Assembly: GCA_958295915.1 (NCBI GenBank)
Contig: OY282381.1
Location: 1,014,722-1,078,721 of the forward strand
DNA length: 64,000 nucleotides
Reading direction: 5' to 3'
Source: an uncultured Caldilineaceae bacterium
GTDB taxonomy: Bacteria > Chloroflexota > Anaerolineae > Caldilineales > Caldilineaceae
A program made the translations under genes and the position numbers. Under the pieces are notes generated by a model that saw only the letters and a program-made list of their open reading frames with translations, searched no databases and had not been told where the DNA came from. Shown here in pieces: positions 1-7,921 of this stretch. The stretch's first letter is position 1, and every line of letters starts with the position of its first letter.

Positions 1-1403
1 CGGCCACTGGTCGGATCGTAGAGCCGGGGAAGCAGATACGTAACCGTCGTCTTGCCCGCGCCGCTCGGCCCGACCAGGGCCACCAGTTCGCCAGGCTTGA
101 CACGAAAACTCACCTCCTTCAGCGCCCAAAGGCGGGATACGTGCGGCGCGGACTGTGTGATTGCCTCGCCTGTGTCGTTGCCTATTGCGTGCGGCGTATC
201 TGGTGTTGCGTATTGGGTATTGCGTCGTTGACTATCGTTCTCACTTCGTTGCATCGTCTTCTCCGCGACGCCCGGGCCCGCCTCTCCCACTTCCTGCGAA
301 TAGTTGAACGACACGTTTTCAAATTCGATAGCTCCAGCGACGTGATCCAATGCCAGCGCCTCCGGGCGGTCGGTAATCTCCACGCGCAGATCGAGATATT
401 CGAAGACCCGCTCGAAGCTGACCATCGCCTGCACGAACTCCACCTGCACATTCGAGAGAGCGCTGATTGGACCATACAGACGGGTCAGATACGCGGCAAA
501 GGCGACGATTGTGCCAACGGTAATGACGTCATCCAGAACAAAATGCCCTCCGACCCAGTAGATTAGCGCAGTGCCAAGTGTGGCGACGACGCCCAGACCC
601 ATGAAAAACCAGCGACCAATCGTCGCCCGGCGCACGCCGATGTCCCTCACTTCTCGGTTGATGACTTCGTAGCGATCCACTTCATGTCGCCCACGCCCAA
701 ATGTTTTGACGAGCAGCGCGCCGTTGACGTTCAGCGTCTCGTTGATGGCGTTGCTCATCTCTGCATTCAACTCCATTGAGCGCCGGCGGATATCCCGCAA
801 GATGCGGCCAACCCGCCGGGCCGGCAGAATAAAAAACGGCAGCACCGCAACAGACAGAAGGGTCAGACGCCATTCGATGGTCAGCATCACCGCCAAGGTA
901 GAGACGAGGGTAAAGATATTGGTGGCGATATTGGGAATTGTCCCGGTGATGGCGTTTTGCGCGCCGATGACGTCGTTATTGAGCCGCGAAATGATGTCGC
1001 CAGCTTTCGTGTGGGTGAAGAAGCGCAGGCTCATCCGCTGCAGATGAGCATACAACTCCTGACGCAGGTCGTAAATGATACCTTCACCAGCTTTGGAGTT
1101 GAAGTAGCGCTGGACCACACTGATCCCGCCACCGGCCAGGGGAATGCCGATCATCGCCAGAGCCAGCAAATTCAGCCGCCGGACATCTCTCGTCGGTAGT
1201 ACGTTGTCGATCAGCTCTCGGAACAAAAGCGGCGGGATTAGCTCCAACAGGGCGATGACGACGATGGTCGCCAAAACCATAAGAATCGCGCGCCAATACG
1301 GACGACCATAGCGAAACACCCGCAAAAGCAGCTTCCGATCCACCATTGGACGAGCCTGCTTCGGGTCGTGAGCAATGTAGCGCCACCAACCACCGTTGTG
1401 CAT
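1..1403 (-). CDS. ABC exporter, fused permease-ATPase (partial)
   Basis: This is the N-terminal two thirds of a half-size ABC exporter of the MsbA/MDR type; the 3' end lies outside the window. Reading the minus strand from ATG at 1403 (GGGAAGAAAG about 6 nt upstream) gives a membrane domain over residues 20-330 with the intracellular-loop signature [15 protein letters not shown], then the start of the nucleotide-binding domain (ALKEVSF and Walker [10 protein letters not shown] near residues 447-455). Between FENVSFNY (about 366) and ALKEVSF, family members have about ten residues. Here there are about 55, of low complexity, encoded by AATACCCAATACGCAA-type repeat DNA. The frame stays open through this insert. 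The exported substrate cannot be told. Confidence 0.9.
   Translation of the reverse strand, partial: MHNGGWWRYIAHDPKQARPMVDRKLLLRVFRYGRPYWRAILMVLATIVVIALLELIPPLLFRELIDNVLPTRDVRRLNLLALAMIGIPLAGGGISVVQRYFNSKAGEGIIYDLRQELYAHLQRMSLRFFTHTKAGDIISRLNNDVIGAQNAITGTIPNIATNIFTLVSTLAVMLTIEWRLTLLSVAVLPFFILPARRVGRILRDIRRRSMELNAEMSNAINETLNVNGALLVKTFGRGRHEVDRYEVINREVRDIGVRRATIGRWFFMGLGVVATLGTALIYWVGGHFVLDDVITVGTIVAFAAYLTRLYGPISALSNVQVEFVQAMVSFERVFEYLDLRVEITDRPEALALDHVAGAIEFENVSFNYSQEVGEAGPGVAEKTMQRSENDSQRRNTQYATPDTPHAIGNDTGEAITQSAPHVSRLWALKEVSFRVKPGELVALVGPSGAGKTTVTYLLPRLYDPTSG
129..300 (-). repeat. In-frame low-complexity insert in the ABC ATPase domain
   Basis: This stretch codes for the extra segment between the two first beta strands of the ATPase domain. 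Its middle (about 180-235) is built from imperfect repeats of CGCAATACCC/CGCAATACGC, a kind of DNA usually found between genes. The frame is kept. Confidence 0.6.
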
Positions 1404-1765
1404 CAACTTTCTTCCCGAATTTCGAACCGGCTTGGTGCATCCCCATCGGTCAGGTAAGATATCTTCAATCACTATACTTCATTCCCTTATTATTCGACAA
1501 CGCTTGCGAAGACTATAATTTATATACCTATTGTGATTGAGATGATAACTACCATCATCCCCATCATATGAATCCCGTGAATCATAGTCGCTCTGCGCGC
1601 GGGCCGAGGTCCCCCCAGCATTTCGGAAAGCGCTAGAGACCTTTCCTATGGTGTCCGGCAGACAGCGCAACCTCCCATCTGCCGGACATCGTTGCGCGGT
1701 TCAAGATCTGTCCCATCCTGAATTACCAGTACACTGTTTCGAGTCACAGGGTTGGCTGTGCTAGA
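1404..1765. other. Intergenic region with a long perfect hairpin
   Basis: This divergent gap has no credible gene. It holds a loose inverted repeat (CAATCAC near 1466, GTGATTG near 1532) and a perfect 11-bp inverted repeat, TGTCCGGCAGA at 1652-1662 and TCTGCCGGACA at 1678-1688, with a 15-nt loop. No T-run follows, so a terminator is not supported. It could be a REP-like element or a protein-binding site for the divergent genes. Confidence 0.6.
1471..1500 (-). promoter_or_regulatory. Possible promoter for the ABC exporter
   Basis: On the minus strand, TTGTCG (1495-1500) and TATAGT (1471-1476) are 18 nt apart, about 68 nt upstream of the ABC exporter ATG. The -10 matches 5/6 and the -35 4/6 of the sigma-70 consensus. 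This is pattern reading only. Confidence 0.35.
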
Positions 1766-3955
1766 ATGAACTTTATGAACAGCATTGCAGAGCCCCTGTC
1801 AGTGCTTCTGGCGCCGATCGGCCCTCCTCTCGTCCTGACGTTGGGCAGCATCGTCGTTTGGATCATTGGCCTCCGCTCCCAGAAAACAGGGATCCTGGGC
1901 GCCGTTGCCCTGCTATTTTGGATCATAGCGGTCATACAGATGGTGACGCTGCGTCTGCAACCATCAGAGCCGATCTACAGCCTACCGTGGCAGCCATTTT
2001 TTTCCACGGGCGCAGATCTGCTGTGGATGAGCAACGGCTGGAACTGGTATGTCTCCGGCCTGATCCTCCTGCTAGGAGGGGTGGGGCTGCTTCTTAACGG
2101 CTATGGCGGACAGGCCCGCGGCCGACCTTCGGAAGGCGCCGACGATGCGCTTACCCTGGCCATGTCGTTGAATATGATTGCCAGCGCCTTGCTCTTTACC
2201 AGCAGCGGCAATCTCCTGACGGTTACGCTGATGTGGGTGGTGATGGATTTCTTCATCATCGCGCGCAATGCTGTGGTTCCAGCCAGACAGGGGGAGCGCG
2301 AAGAGAGAGAAGAGAAGAGGCGCGTAGGGGCCATTCGGCTTCACGCCATGCGCGAACACCTGCAGGGCGTTCACCCTCACCTTGTGCCCGCCCACCCGAA
2401 CAAGTGGGCCACCGTATTGAACGTTGCGCCGTCCAACTCACCCAGACAGCAATTTCAGGGGTTGAGTATGATGGGAGTGCTGCTACTGCTGATCGGTCTG
2501 CTCCCTGCAGGCCAAAGCGGAGCGGCCGAACCCCTGGCTGGCGGCCAGCTGCCCCCGGAAACAGTGATTTTGCTGCTGATTGCCGCCAGCATTCGCGCCG
2601 GTGTATACCCTCTGCATCTCTGGCTATTGCCGCACAAAGAGGAGCGACCATTGAAAAATGGCGCTTGGGCCCGAAAATTTCGGGTTTCGCACGATGCGCC
2701 AAAGGGTGAATCACGCGCCACTGCAGGTCGCGCCCTGCGACGCGCGCGACCCTCAATGGGAGATGACGCCGCCCGATCAGATGTTGAACTGGCGAGAATG
2801 CCGAACTTGCCGGATCGATTCATCGACCATATGATACCGGCTCTGTGCGGCCTGTGGCTGTTGGGGTGGTCCAGCAGCCTGGCGAGGGAAGAACTGCTGG
2901 CGCGCCCCGAATTTGTGGCCCTTGCGCTGTTGGGGCTGCTAGGATCCGCCATCGCCGCCTATACGTCCACAACACGGCAAGGACACACGACCTTTGTACT
3001 GATCACAGCCGTTGGCATAGCCGGTCTGACAAGCATTCTTTCGGAAACCCGAGGGCCGGCCGCGGTTCTCTGGCCGACCACAACCTTCGCCCTGGGAGGG
3101 GGGCTGTGGCTTATTGGGGAACGCATCTGGCGGGCGTGGAATTGGCAAATTCCGATCAGCGTTGGGGTCCTGGCGCTGGTGGGCGTCCCGTTTACCCCCG
3201 GATTTCTCACCCAATCCGTGGTCGCCCAGCTACTGACGAGCGCAATTTTCGGCGCGCTGATGTGGCCCTTCTTCATAGCCTATCTCATAATACAGATGAT
3301 CTATATATCATCATTGTTACGCAGTTGGGAAGCCGGACGACAAGCGGATGCGGGCAGAACGCGCAGAGAGAGGCGAGAAAACACCAGGGGTCAGTTGCCT
3401 GTGGCCAGTGGTCAGGAAATCCCCCTAGCCACAGGGCTCGGGGCACTGGTCACCGCAGCTCTCACCTCCACCCTCTCACTTCTCGAGAGGAGATCAGAGA
3501 GCGAAACGGCACGCGGTGAGAAGCCCGAACAGGGGGCTTGGATAATGGGCCGGCTGTTTGTGTGTGGAGTAGGGCTTGCCATCCCACTCGTTATTGCCGG
3601 CGTCTTTCCTCACATGATAACCGCCATCACAAACCTGACAGATGCCATTCCCCGCGGCGCGGGCAATCCCCCCAGCGCGGTGGCGAGTTGGCAGGCTTGG
3701 TTCACATTGGCTGGCTCCCTCACACTGGGAATAGGGCTCGCCATCTTGCGCTCCCAGATGTGGCCATCGTTCGGCCCCTGGTCGGAGCGGATATCCCGTT
3801 TCGCCTCGCTGACCTGGTTCTCCCGCATAACCGAGTGGGGAACCAGCCGCGCGAGTCATGTATGGGACGTAGGTCTGGAGATCGTCGAAGGGTCAGGCTA
3901 TATGGGTGTCAGCGTGGCATTTGTCATTATCGGCTACTTTCTGCTGAGCATCTGA
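1766..3955 (+). CDS. NuoL/M/N-like antiporter-type membrane subunit
   Basis: This is a 729-residue polytopic membrane protein of the proton-conducting-transporter family that includes NuoL, NuoM, NuoN and the Mrp/Hyf subunits. Family signs are SGNLLTVTLMWVVMDFF (usually SxNLLxLxxxWExL), YPLHLWLLP (usually FPFHxWLPDA), and VPFTPGFLTQ (usually PxTAGFxxK). The glutamate of the WE motif is not where expected. Three hydrophilic segments interrupt the membrane core, at about residues 172-230, 292-355 and 525-592; they contain repeat-derived DNA (Rep-B, Rep-A, Rep-F). Start ATG 1766 has no strong Shine-Dalgarno; ATG 1775 is an alternative. It probably forms one complex with the next two genes; no other complex I genes are present. 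Confidence 0.75.
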   Translation: MNFMNSIAEPLSVLLAPIGPPLVLTLGSIVVWIIGLRSQKTGILGAVALLFWIIAVIQMVTLRLQPSEPIYSLPWQPFFSTGADLLWMSNGWNWYVSGLILLLGGVGLLLNGYGGQARGRPSEGADDALTLAMSLNMIASALLFTSSGNLLTVTLMWVVMDFFIIARNAVVPARQGEREEREEKRRVGAIRLHAMREHLQGVHPHLVPAHPNKWATVLNVAPSNSPRQQFQGLSMMGVLLLLIGLLPAGQSGAAEPLAGGQLPPETVILLLIAASIRAGVYPLHLWLLPHKEERPLKNGAWARKFRVSHDAPKGESRATAGRALRRARPSMGDDAARSDVELARMPNLPDRFIDHMIPALCGLWLLGWSSSLAREELLARPEFVALALLGLLGSAIAAYTSTTRQGHTTFVLITAVGIAGLTSILSETRGPAAVLWPTTTFALGGGLWLIGERIWRAWNWQIPISVGVLALVGVPFTPGFLTQSVVAQLLTSAIFGALMWPFFIAYLIIQMIYISSLLRSWEAGRQADAGRTRRERRENTRGQLPVASGQEIPLATGLGALVTAALTSTLSLLERRSESETARGEKPEQGAWIMGRLFVCGVGLAIPLVIAGVFPHMITAITNLTDAIPRGAGNPPSAVASWQAWFTLAGSLTLGIGLAILRSQMWPSFGPWSERISRFASLTWFSRITEWGTSRASHVWDVGLEIVEGSGYMGVSVAFVIIGYFLLSI
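2669..2711 (+). repeat. Rep-B copy 1, in frame in the NuoL-like gene
   Basis: This is a 43-bp element starting with the hairpin CCCGAAA-A-TTTCGGG. It is 37/43 identical to 7571-7613 in the HMG-CoA reductase gene and is read in the same frame, giving ARKFRVSHDAPKGES here and ARNLRVPHDAPKVES there. Confidence 0.85.
2712..2731 (+). repeat. Rep-A copy (degenerate), in frame
   Basis: This matches the Rep-A core GCGCGCCACTGTAGGGCGCG at 17/20 positions and directly follows Rep-B in the second hydrophilic insert of the NuoL-like protein. Confidence 0.45.
3401..3415 (+). repeat. Rep-F fragment, in frame
   Basis: GTGGCCAGTGGTCAG matches the dispersed Rep-F element (GTGGCTAGTGGTCAGTA elsewhere) and encodes part of LPVASGQE in the third hydrophilic insert of the NuoL-like protein. 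Confidence 0.5.
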
Positions 3956-4046
3956 GAAACCGATTGCGTTCGATAATCGAACGGCGCAACTATGCCCCAA
4001 AGCTGAAAGGTTGCGCCATCCAGTTTAATGTCTGGGTTGTGTTTGT

Positions 4047-4808
4047 ATGGTTGCGCTCATATTTCAGTCGGGGGCTGATTTCTGGTCTTCTCTACCTATA
4101 GATATTTTGCTGGGGCTTGCCGCCAGTCTGCCTCTCGTCTTCTGGGATTGGCGCCTCGCGCTCCCCAGCCTGCTGCTCGTGCAACTGGGCGTAGGGAGCG
4201 TGGTCAGCGCCGCCTATGGCCTTTCATGGCCCTGGCCAGCGCTGCATTTCGGCGTTCTGCTTCTGGCCTGTCTGATTCTTCTGCTTTCGATTTTACAGAC
4301 AGATGATGTACGGGTCGATCACAGGGGCCAGTTCAGCTCTTTTCTTTTCCGTTTGCTGGTGCTGGGGATGGCTGCCCTGCTGGTCTGGCAGGCAGGGAGC
4401 AACATCTCTTTGCCTCTACTCGACGATGCTGCCAAACGACTGTTTTTGTGGCTGATGATCTTGGCCATTCTGACTCTGGGCCTGACAGAGACGGTGCTGT
4501 TTGGCGGAATCGCTCTGCTACTCTGGCTGGTTGCAGTTCAGGCATTTCTGTCTGTACTATTTCCTGTGCCCACTCTCATCATTCTGCTGGGCATTCTGCA
4601 GCTGCTGGTGGCCCTGGCGTGCAGCTATCTACTCCTGGCGGAGGATGACGCGCTATCATCGGCTCTATCCCCCGCAACCGATCTGGTCCTGCTGCCAGGC
4701 GCCGGGCGCCGACGTAGCATAACCGCCGGCGCGCAAGTTCTCTGCTATGGTATCGCCTACTGGTTCTCTTCCCTGCTACATCGCCGGCAGTGGCCCGGCG
4801 CCCGCTAA
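4047..4808 (+). CDS. Multi-pass membrane protein of the antiporter-like cluster
   Basis: This is a 253-residue protein made almost wholly of hydrophobic segments (about six or seven). It lies between two NuoL/M/N-like genes on the same strand. Position and size suggest an equivalent of the HyfE/MrpC/NuoK-type small subunit, but no diagnostic motif was recognised, so this is inference from context. The C-terminal tail (from about residue 215) is more polar and coded by palindromic GC-rich DNA (GGCGCCGGGCGCC at about 4698). ATG 4047 has no clear Shine-Dalgarno. Confidence 0.6.
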   Translation: MVALIFQSGADFWSSLPIDILLGLAASLPLVFWDWRLALPSLLLVQLGVGSVVSAAYGLSWPWPALHFGVLLLACLILLLSILQTDDVRVDHRGQFSSFLFRLLVLGMAALLVWQAGSNISLPLLDDAAKRLFLWLMILAILTLGLTETVLFGGIALLLWLVAVQAFLSVLFPVPTLIILLGILQLLVALACSYLLLAEDDALSSALSPATDLVLLPGAGRRRSITAGAQVLCYGIAYWFSSLLHRRQWPGAR

Positions 4809-4884
4809 ACTGCATTGTCGGCGCCAGAAGCGTGCGTTCCCAAGTGTCGGCGTTCACTGCAGTTGCTGACCACTACTTTCCGAC

Positions 4885-4931
4885 CCTGACATATCCTGAC
4901 TTGATTCCCGCAAATCCAATACTCCTGATTC
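4885..4931 (+). repeat. Rep-D copy (partial)
   Basis: This is the right part of the Rep-D element (ATCCTGACTTGATTCCCGCA, then CCAATACTCCTGATTC). It ends immediately before the ATG at 4933, so it forms the leader of the next gene and leaves no room for a normal Shine-Dalgarno. Confidence 0.7.
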
Positions 4932-4932
4932 A

Positions 4933-6351
4933 ATGATTCAACTCGCCTTCCCCTCCTTTCTGTTCAGTTTGCTTCTCTTGGTGGCCATTGCAATCTATCT
5001 TCTGCGCCGTTGGGAGCGCTGGGCGTTCGCGCTAAGTGGCGGCTTCCTGAATCTGCTGGGCGTGTGGCTGTGGCGGCTTCCCTTAGATGAGCCATCCCTG
5101 ACTAGGGTAGCTTATCTTCCCATCGCGCTACGTTTGGATGCGGGGGGAGGGGGGTACGGGTTTCGCCTGCAACTGACACCATCAAACGAGCCGGTCGTCG
5201 TCACACTTCTACTTCTACTGGGCACGGGGATGATGCTGGCGGCGATGGCAAACCCGGGATTCTCGCCAGGTTTGGTTCTGCTTGTTGGGACAGGCTACAC
5301 AGGTGTTGCACTGATGGTGGCCGCGCCGCTGCCGCCAGTATTGCTGGCCCCTATCTTTTTGGCGATGCTCATGACGATCAGCCTGTTCCCTGCCCAGATC
5401 GGTCGTTTGGGGAACGTATTGGATCCGCTGCGGGCGATTCTGCCACCGCTTCTGGCAGTTCCATTTGTGTTGCTCGCCGCATGGCATATGGAACAGATCC
5501 CCCTCAATCCGCAAGATACCAGTGTGGCGGCAGACGCAGCGGACCTCCTGGCAGTAGGTCTGCTTCTGCTGCTCGCGCCGGTGCCCCTGCACGGCGCACA
5601 GCCGCAGTTATGCGAGTCCTCGCCACCAATTGCGGCGGCGCTGACGATTCTTTTCTACCAGACCCTGGTTTTGTATGTCGTTTATCTGGCGGCAACAACC
5701 TATCCACTGTTGCGGGACAGTTCATCAATCAATCTGTGGTTGACTTCAACCGGCATTATCACTTTGGTTTGGGGCGGGCTGGCTGCCGCGGGAACTGGCC
5801 ATCCCGGCCGCTTGTGGGGCTATGCAATGCTGCACGACTGGGGACTCATTCTGCTGCTCCTGTCGGCGTTCGACGAGCGTAGCCGGCCATTAGTCATCTC
5901 GCTCTTCGCGCTACGCCTTGTGAGTACCCTCGCGGCGGCGACCGGGTTGACCCAATTGCGTCAAGCCACGGGTGATCTGAACCTGGAGAGTCTTCAGGGC
6001 GTTGGAACCCGCTTGCCCTGGAGCACGATTGCCTTCCTTCTGGGCAGCCTGGGATTGGCCGGCTTCCCGCTGACCGCCGGGTTTTCCGGGCACTGGTCTG
6101 CGTTGCAAGCCCTGGCTGAGGTGGACTGGCGCTTTGCCGCGATTGTGCTGATCTCCAGCGGCAGTGTCATATTCGGATTCGCGCGCATGGTGGGGATCTT
6201 CTTCGGCGGGCTGGACAATCATCTACTGCCGAAGGAACGCCCGGTAGGTGTTGTCTTTTCTGTGGCAGCGATTCTTCTCATCGCCAGTATAGCGATTGCG
6301 CCGCAACTGCTCGAAGGTCCGATTGCCAAAACCCTGTTCGCCCTCGACTGA
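4933..6351 (+). CDS. NuoN-like antiporter-type membrane subunit
   Basis: This is a 472-residue polytopic membrane protein of the NuoN/HyfF kind. The best signature is LGSLGLAGFPLTAGFSGHW (about residues 370-388), equivalent to the LAGLPPTAGFxGK motif of NuoN and relatives. The conserved glutamate of transmembrane helix 5 is not seen in LLAPIFLAMLMTISLF, and the lysine of the GFxGK motif is histidine. With 1766-3955 and 4047-4808 it seems to form a three-gene membrane module without peripheral NADH or hydrogenase genes. The start is fixed by the Rep-D boundary. Confidence 0.75.
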   Translation: MIQLAFPSFLFSLLLLVAIAIYLLRRWERWAFALSGGFLNLLGVWLWRLPLDEPSLTRVAYLPIALRLDAGGGGYGFRLQLTPSNEPVVVTLLLLLGTGMMLAAMANPGFSPGLVLLVGTGYTGVALMVAAPLPPVLLAPIFLAMLMTISLFPAQIGRLGNVLDPLRAILPPLLAVPFVLLAAWHMEQIPLNPQDTSVAADAADLLAVGLLLLLAPVPLHGAQPQLCESSPPIAAALTILFYQTLVLYVVYLAATTYPLLRDSSSINLWLTSTGIITLVWGGLAAAGTGHPGRLWGYAMLHDWGLILLLLSAFDERSRPLVISLFALRLVSTLAAATGLTQLRQATGDLNLESLQGVGTRLPWSTIAFLLGSLGLAGFPLTAGFSGHWSALQALAEVDWRFAAIVLISSGSVIFGFARMVGIFFGGLDNHLLPKERPVGVVFSVAAILLIASIAIAPQLLEGPIAKTLFALD

Positions 6352-6612
6352 AAAAAGACAGTGGCTAGTGGTCAGTAGGGGCATACATGGAGCCTACCTT
6401 TCCAGCCAGAAACTATCAGAACCGTTTCCGCCGACTTCCGATAGACAATGATAGGCCCCGCGTGATATAAACGTGATATATGGTCAGTGGATAGTGGGGA
6501 GTTCCAGATGAATGCAACGCAAAGACGCGAAGCCGCAGGGACGCAAAGACGTTCCTGATCTTCCCTTGCGCCTCCGCGTCCTGGTGACATTGCGTCTTTT
6601 TTCAATCGTATA
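6352..6612 (+). repeat. Intergenic Rep-F and Rep-H elements
   Basis: The gap before mvaA is mostly repeat DNA: Rep-F (GTGGCTAGTGGTCAGTA) at 6361-6377 and Rep-H at about 6508-6600. In Rep-H, AATGCAACGCAAAGACGC pairs roughly with CTCCGCGTCCTGGTGACATT followed by GCGTCTTTTTT. A second Rep-H is at 60077-60170. The final T-run could make Rep-H act as a terminator for the preceding genes. Confidence 0.6.
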
Positions 6613-7854
6613 ATGTGCTCACGATCGTCGCGACTGCAAGGATTCTATAAGAAAAGTCTGGCGGAACGAATTGCCCTTATTGCTGACTGGGCCGCGCTGA
6701 CTGTAGAAGAGACCGAACTACTCGCCGCTGGCCTCAGCGCTGAGCAGGCCGATACGATGATCGAAAATACCATCGGACGCTACGCGCTCCCGTTGGGAAT
6801 CGGCGCCAATTTTCTCATCAACGGCCAGGAATATCTGGCGCCGATGGCAATAGAAGAGCCATCCGTGGTGGCGGGGGTTAGCGCGGGCGCGCGCCTGGCG
6901 CGAGCCGGGGGCGGCTTCCGCACAGGCAGCACGGAGCCGGTGATGATCGCCCAGATTCAGCTGCTCGATGTGCCGGATGCCGCCAGGGCAGAGAAGGCAA
7001 TCGGGAGCGCCCGATCAGAGATTCTGGCCACAGCCGATACCAGCCCGACAATCAAGCGTCTGGGAGGCGGCCCTCAGGATATCGAAGTGCGCCATCTGCC
7101 GGACACAGCGGCTGGGCCGATGCTGATCGTGCATCTGCTGTTCGACTGCCGGGACGCAATGGGGGCCAACGCCGTCAACACCGCAGCCGAAACGATCGCC
7201 CCTCTGTTGGAACGGCTGACCGGGGGACGAGCCGGCGCGCGCATCCTCTCGAACCTGAGCGACCGGCGGCGCGCCTGGGCAGAAGTAAAGATTCCGGCGG
7301 ACGCGTTCGACAGCGGCGAGTATCTCGGAGCAGAGGTGATTCACAGGATTGCCGAAGCGAACGCCTTCGCGCTCGCCGACCCCTATCGGGCCGCTACGCA
7401 TAACAAAGGCATCCTCAACGGCATCGACGCCGTTCTGCTGTCTACAGGAAACGACTGGCGGGCAGTGGAGGCGGGCGCCCACGCCTGGGCGGCGCGCGAC
7501 GGCCAGTACCGTGCCCTCACCGACTGGCATGTGCTCGCCGAAGCAGGCGAACAGCGCGTCCGCAACAGCGCCCGAAATCTTCGGGTTCCACACGATGCGC
7601 CAAAGGTCGAATCCCTATACGGCCGCCTGGAACTACCTCTCTCCGTCGGTACCGTTGGCGGCGCGACCCGGAGCCATCCGCTGGCCCGCGTGGCGCTGAA
7701 AATTCTTGGCGTATCCGGGGCGCGGGCGCTGAGTGAGGTCGTTGCCGCTGTAGGATTGGCCCAGAATCTGGCTGCGCTGCGCGCGCTGACAACAACGGGA
7801 ATCCAATGGGGGCATATGCGCCTGCACGCGCGAAAACACCTTTCTGGTTTTTAG
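6613..7854 (+). CDS. mvaA: Hydroxymethylglutaryl-CoA reductase, class II
   Basis: It interconverts HMG-CoA and mevalonate, the committed step of the mevalonate route to isoprenoids. Class II features are IENTIGRYALPLG (about 50-62), EEPSVVAG with the catalytic glutamate (81-82), DAMGANAVNT, HNKGILNG with the catalytic lysine (about 264), GNDWRAVEAGAH with the catalytic aspartate (about 281), and GHMRLHAR with the catalytic histidine (about 400). Two oddities stand out. Residues 320-334 are a Rep-B insert absent from the Pseudomonas mevalonii enzyme. The protein also ends a few residues after GHMRLHAR, in HLSGF encoded by Rep-E, so roughly 40 residues of the usual C-terminal flap region are missing. 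Whether it is active is open. The HMG-CoA synthase follows. Confidence 0.93.
   Translation: MCSRSSRLQGFYKKSLAERIALIADWAALTVEETELLAAGLSAEQADTMIENTIGRYALPLGIGANFLINGQEYLAPMAIEEPSVVAGVSAGARLARAGGGFRTGSTEPVMIAQIQLLDVPDAARAEKAIGSARSEILATADTSPTIKRLGGGPQDIEVRHLPDTAAGPMLIVHLLFDCRDAMGANAVNTAAETIAPLLERLTGGRAGARILSNLSDRRRAWAEVKIPADAFDSGEYLGAEVIHRIAEANAFALADPYRAATHNKGILNGIDAVLLSTGNDWRAVEAGAHAWAARDGQYRALTDWHVLAEAGEQRVRNSARNLRVPHDAPKVESLYGRLELPLSVGTVGGATRSHPLARVALKILGVSGARALSEVVAAVGLAQNLAALRALTTTGIQWGHMRLHARKHLSGF
7571..7613 (+). repeat. Rep-B copy 2, in frame in mvaA
   Basis: This is a 43-bp element beginning with the hairpin CCCGAA-ATC-TTCGGG, 37/43 identical to 2669-2711. It adds ARNLRVPHDAPKVES between the ARDGQYRALTDW region and the GRLELPLSVGTVGGAT motif of HMG-CoA reductase. 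Confidence 0.85.
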
Positions 7855-7910
7855 TTTCGAGTAACTGCAGTTCACTGACTACTCGAAACTGACGACTGAA
7901 AACTGCAGTT
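7851..7910 (+). repeat. Rep-E copy 1, across the mvaA stop
   Basis: This element reads TTTAGTTTCGAGTAACTGCA, then TTCACTGACTACTCGAAACT and GACGACTGAAAACTGCAGTT. Its TTTTAG gives the mvaA stop codon. An inverted copy lies at 9015-9085 on the other side of the HMG-CoA synthase gene; further copies are at 46661-46728 and 55079-55141. Confidence 0.85.
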
Positions 7911-7921
7911 GGAAGGGGCTC

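Noticed and set aside
6609..6614. TATAAT resembling a -10 box
   Set aside because: It overlaps the mvaA start codon, no -35 at proper distance, and mvaA homology begins right after.
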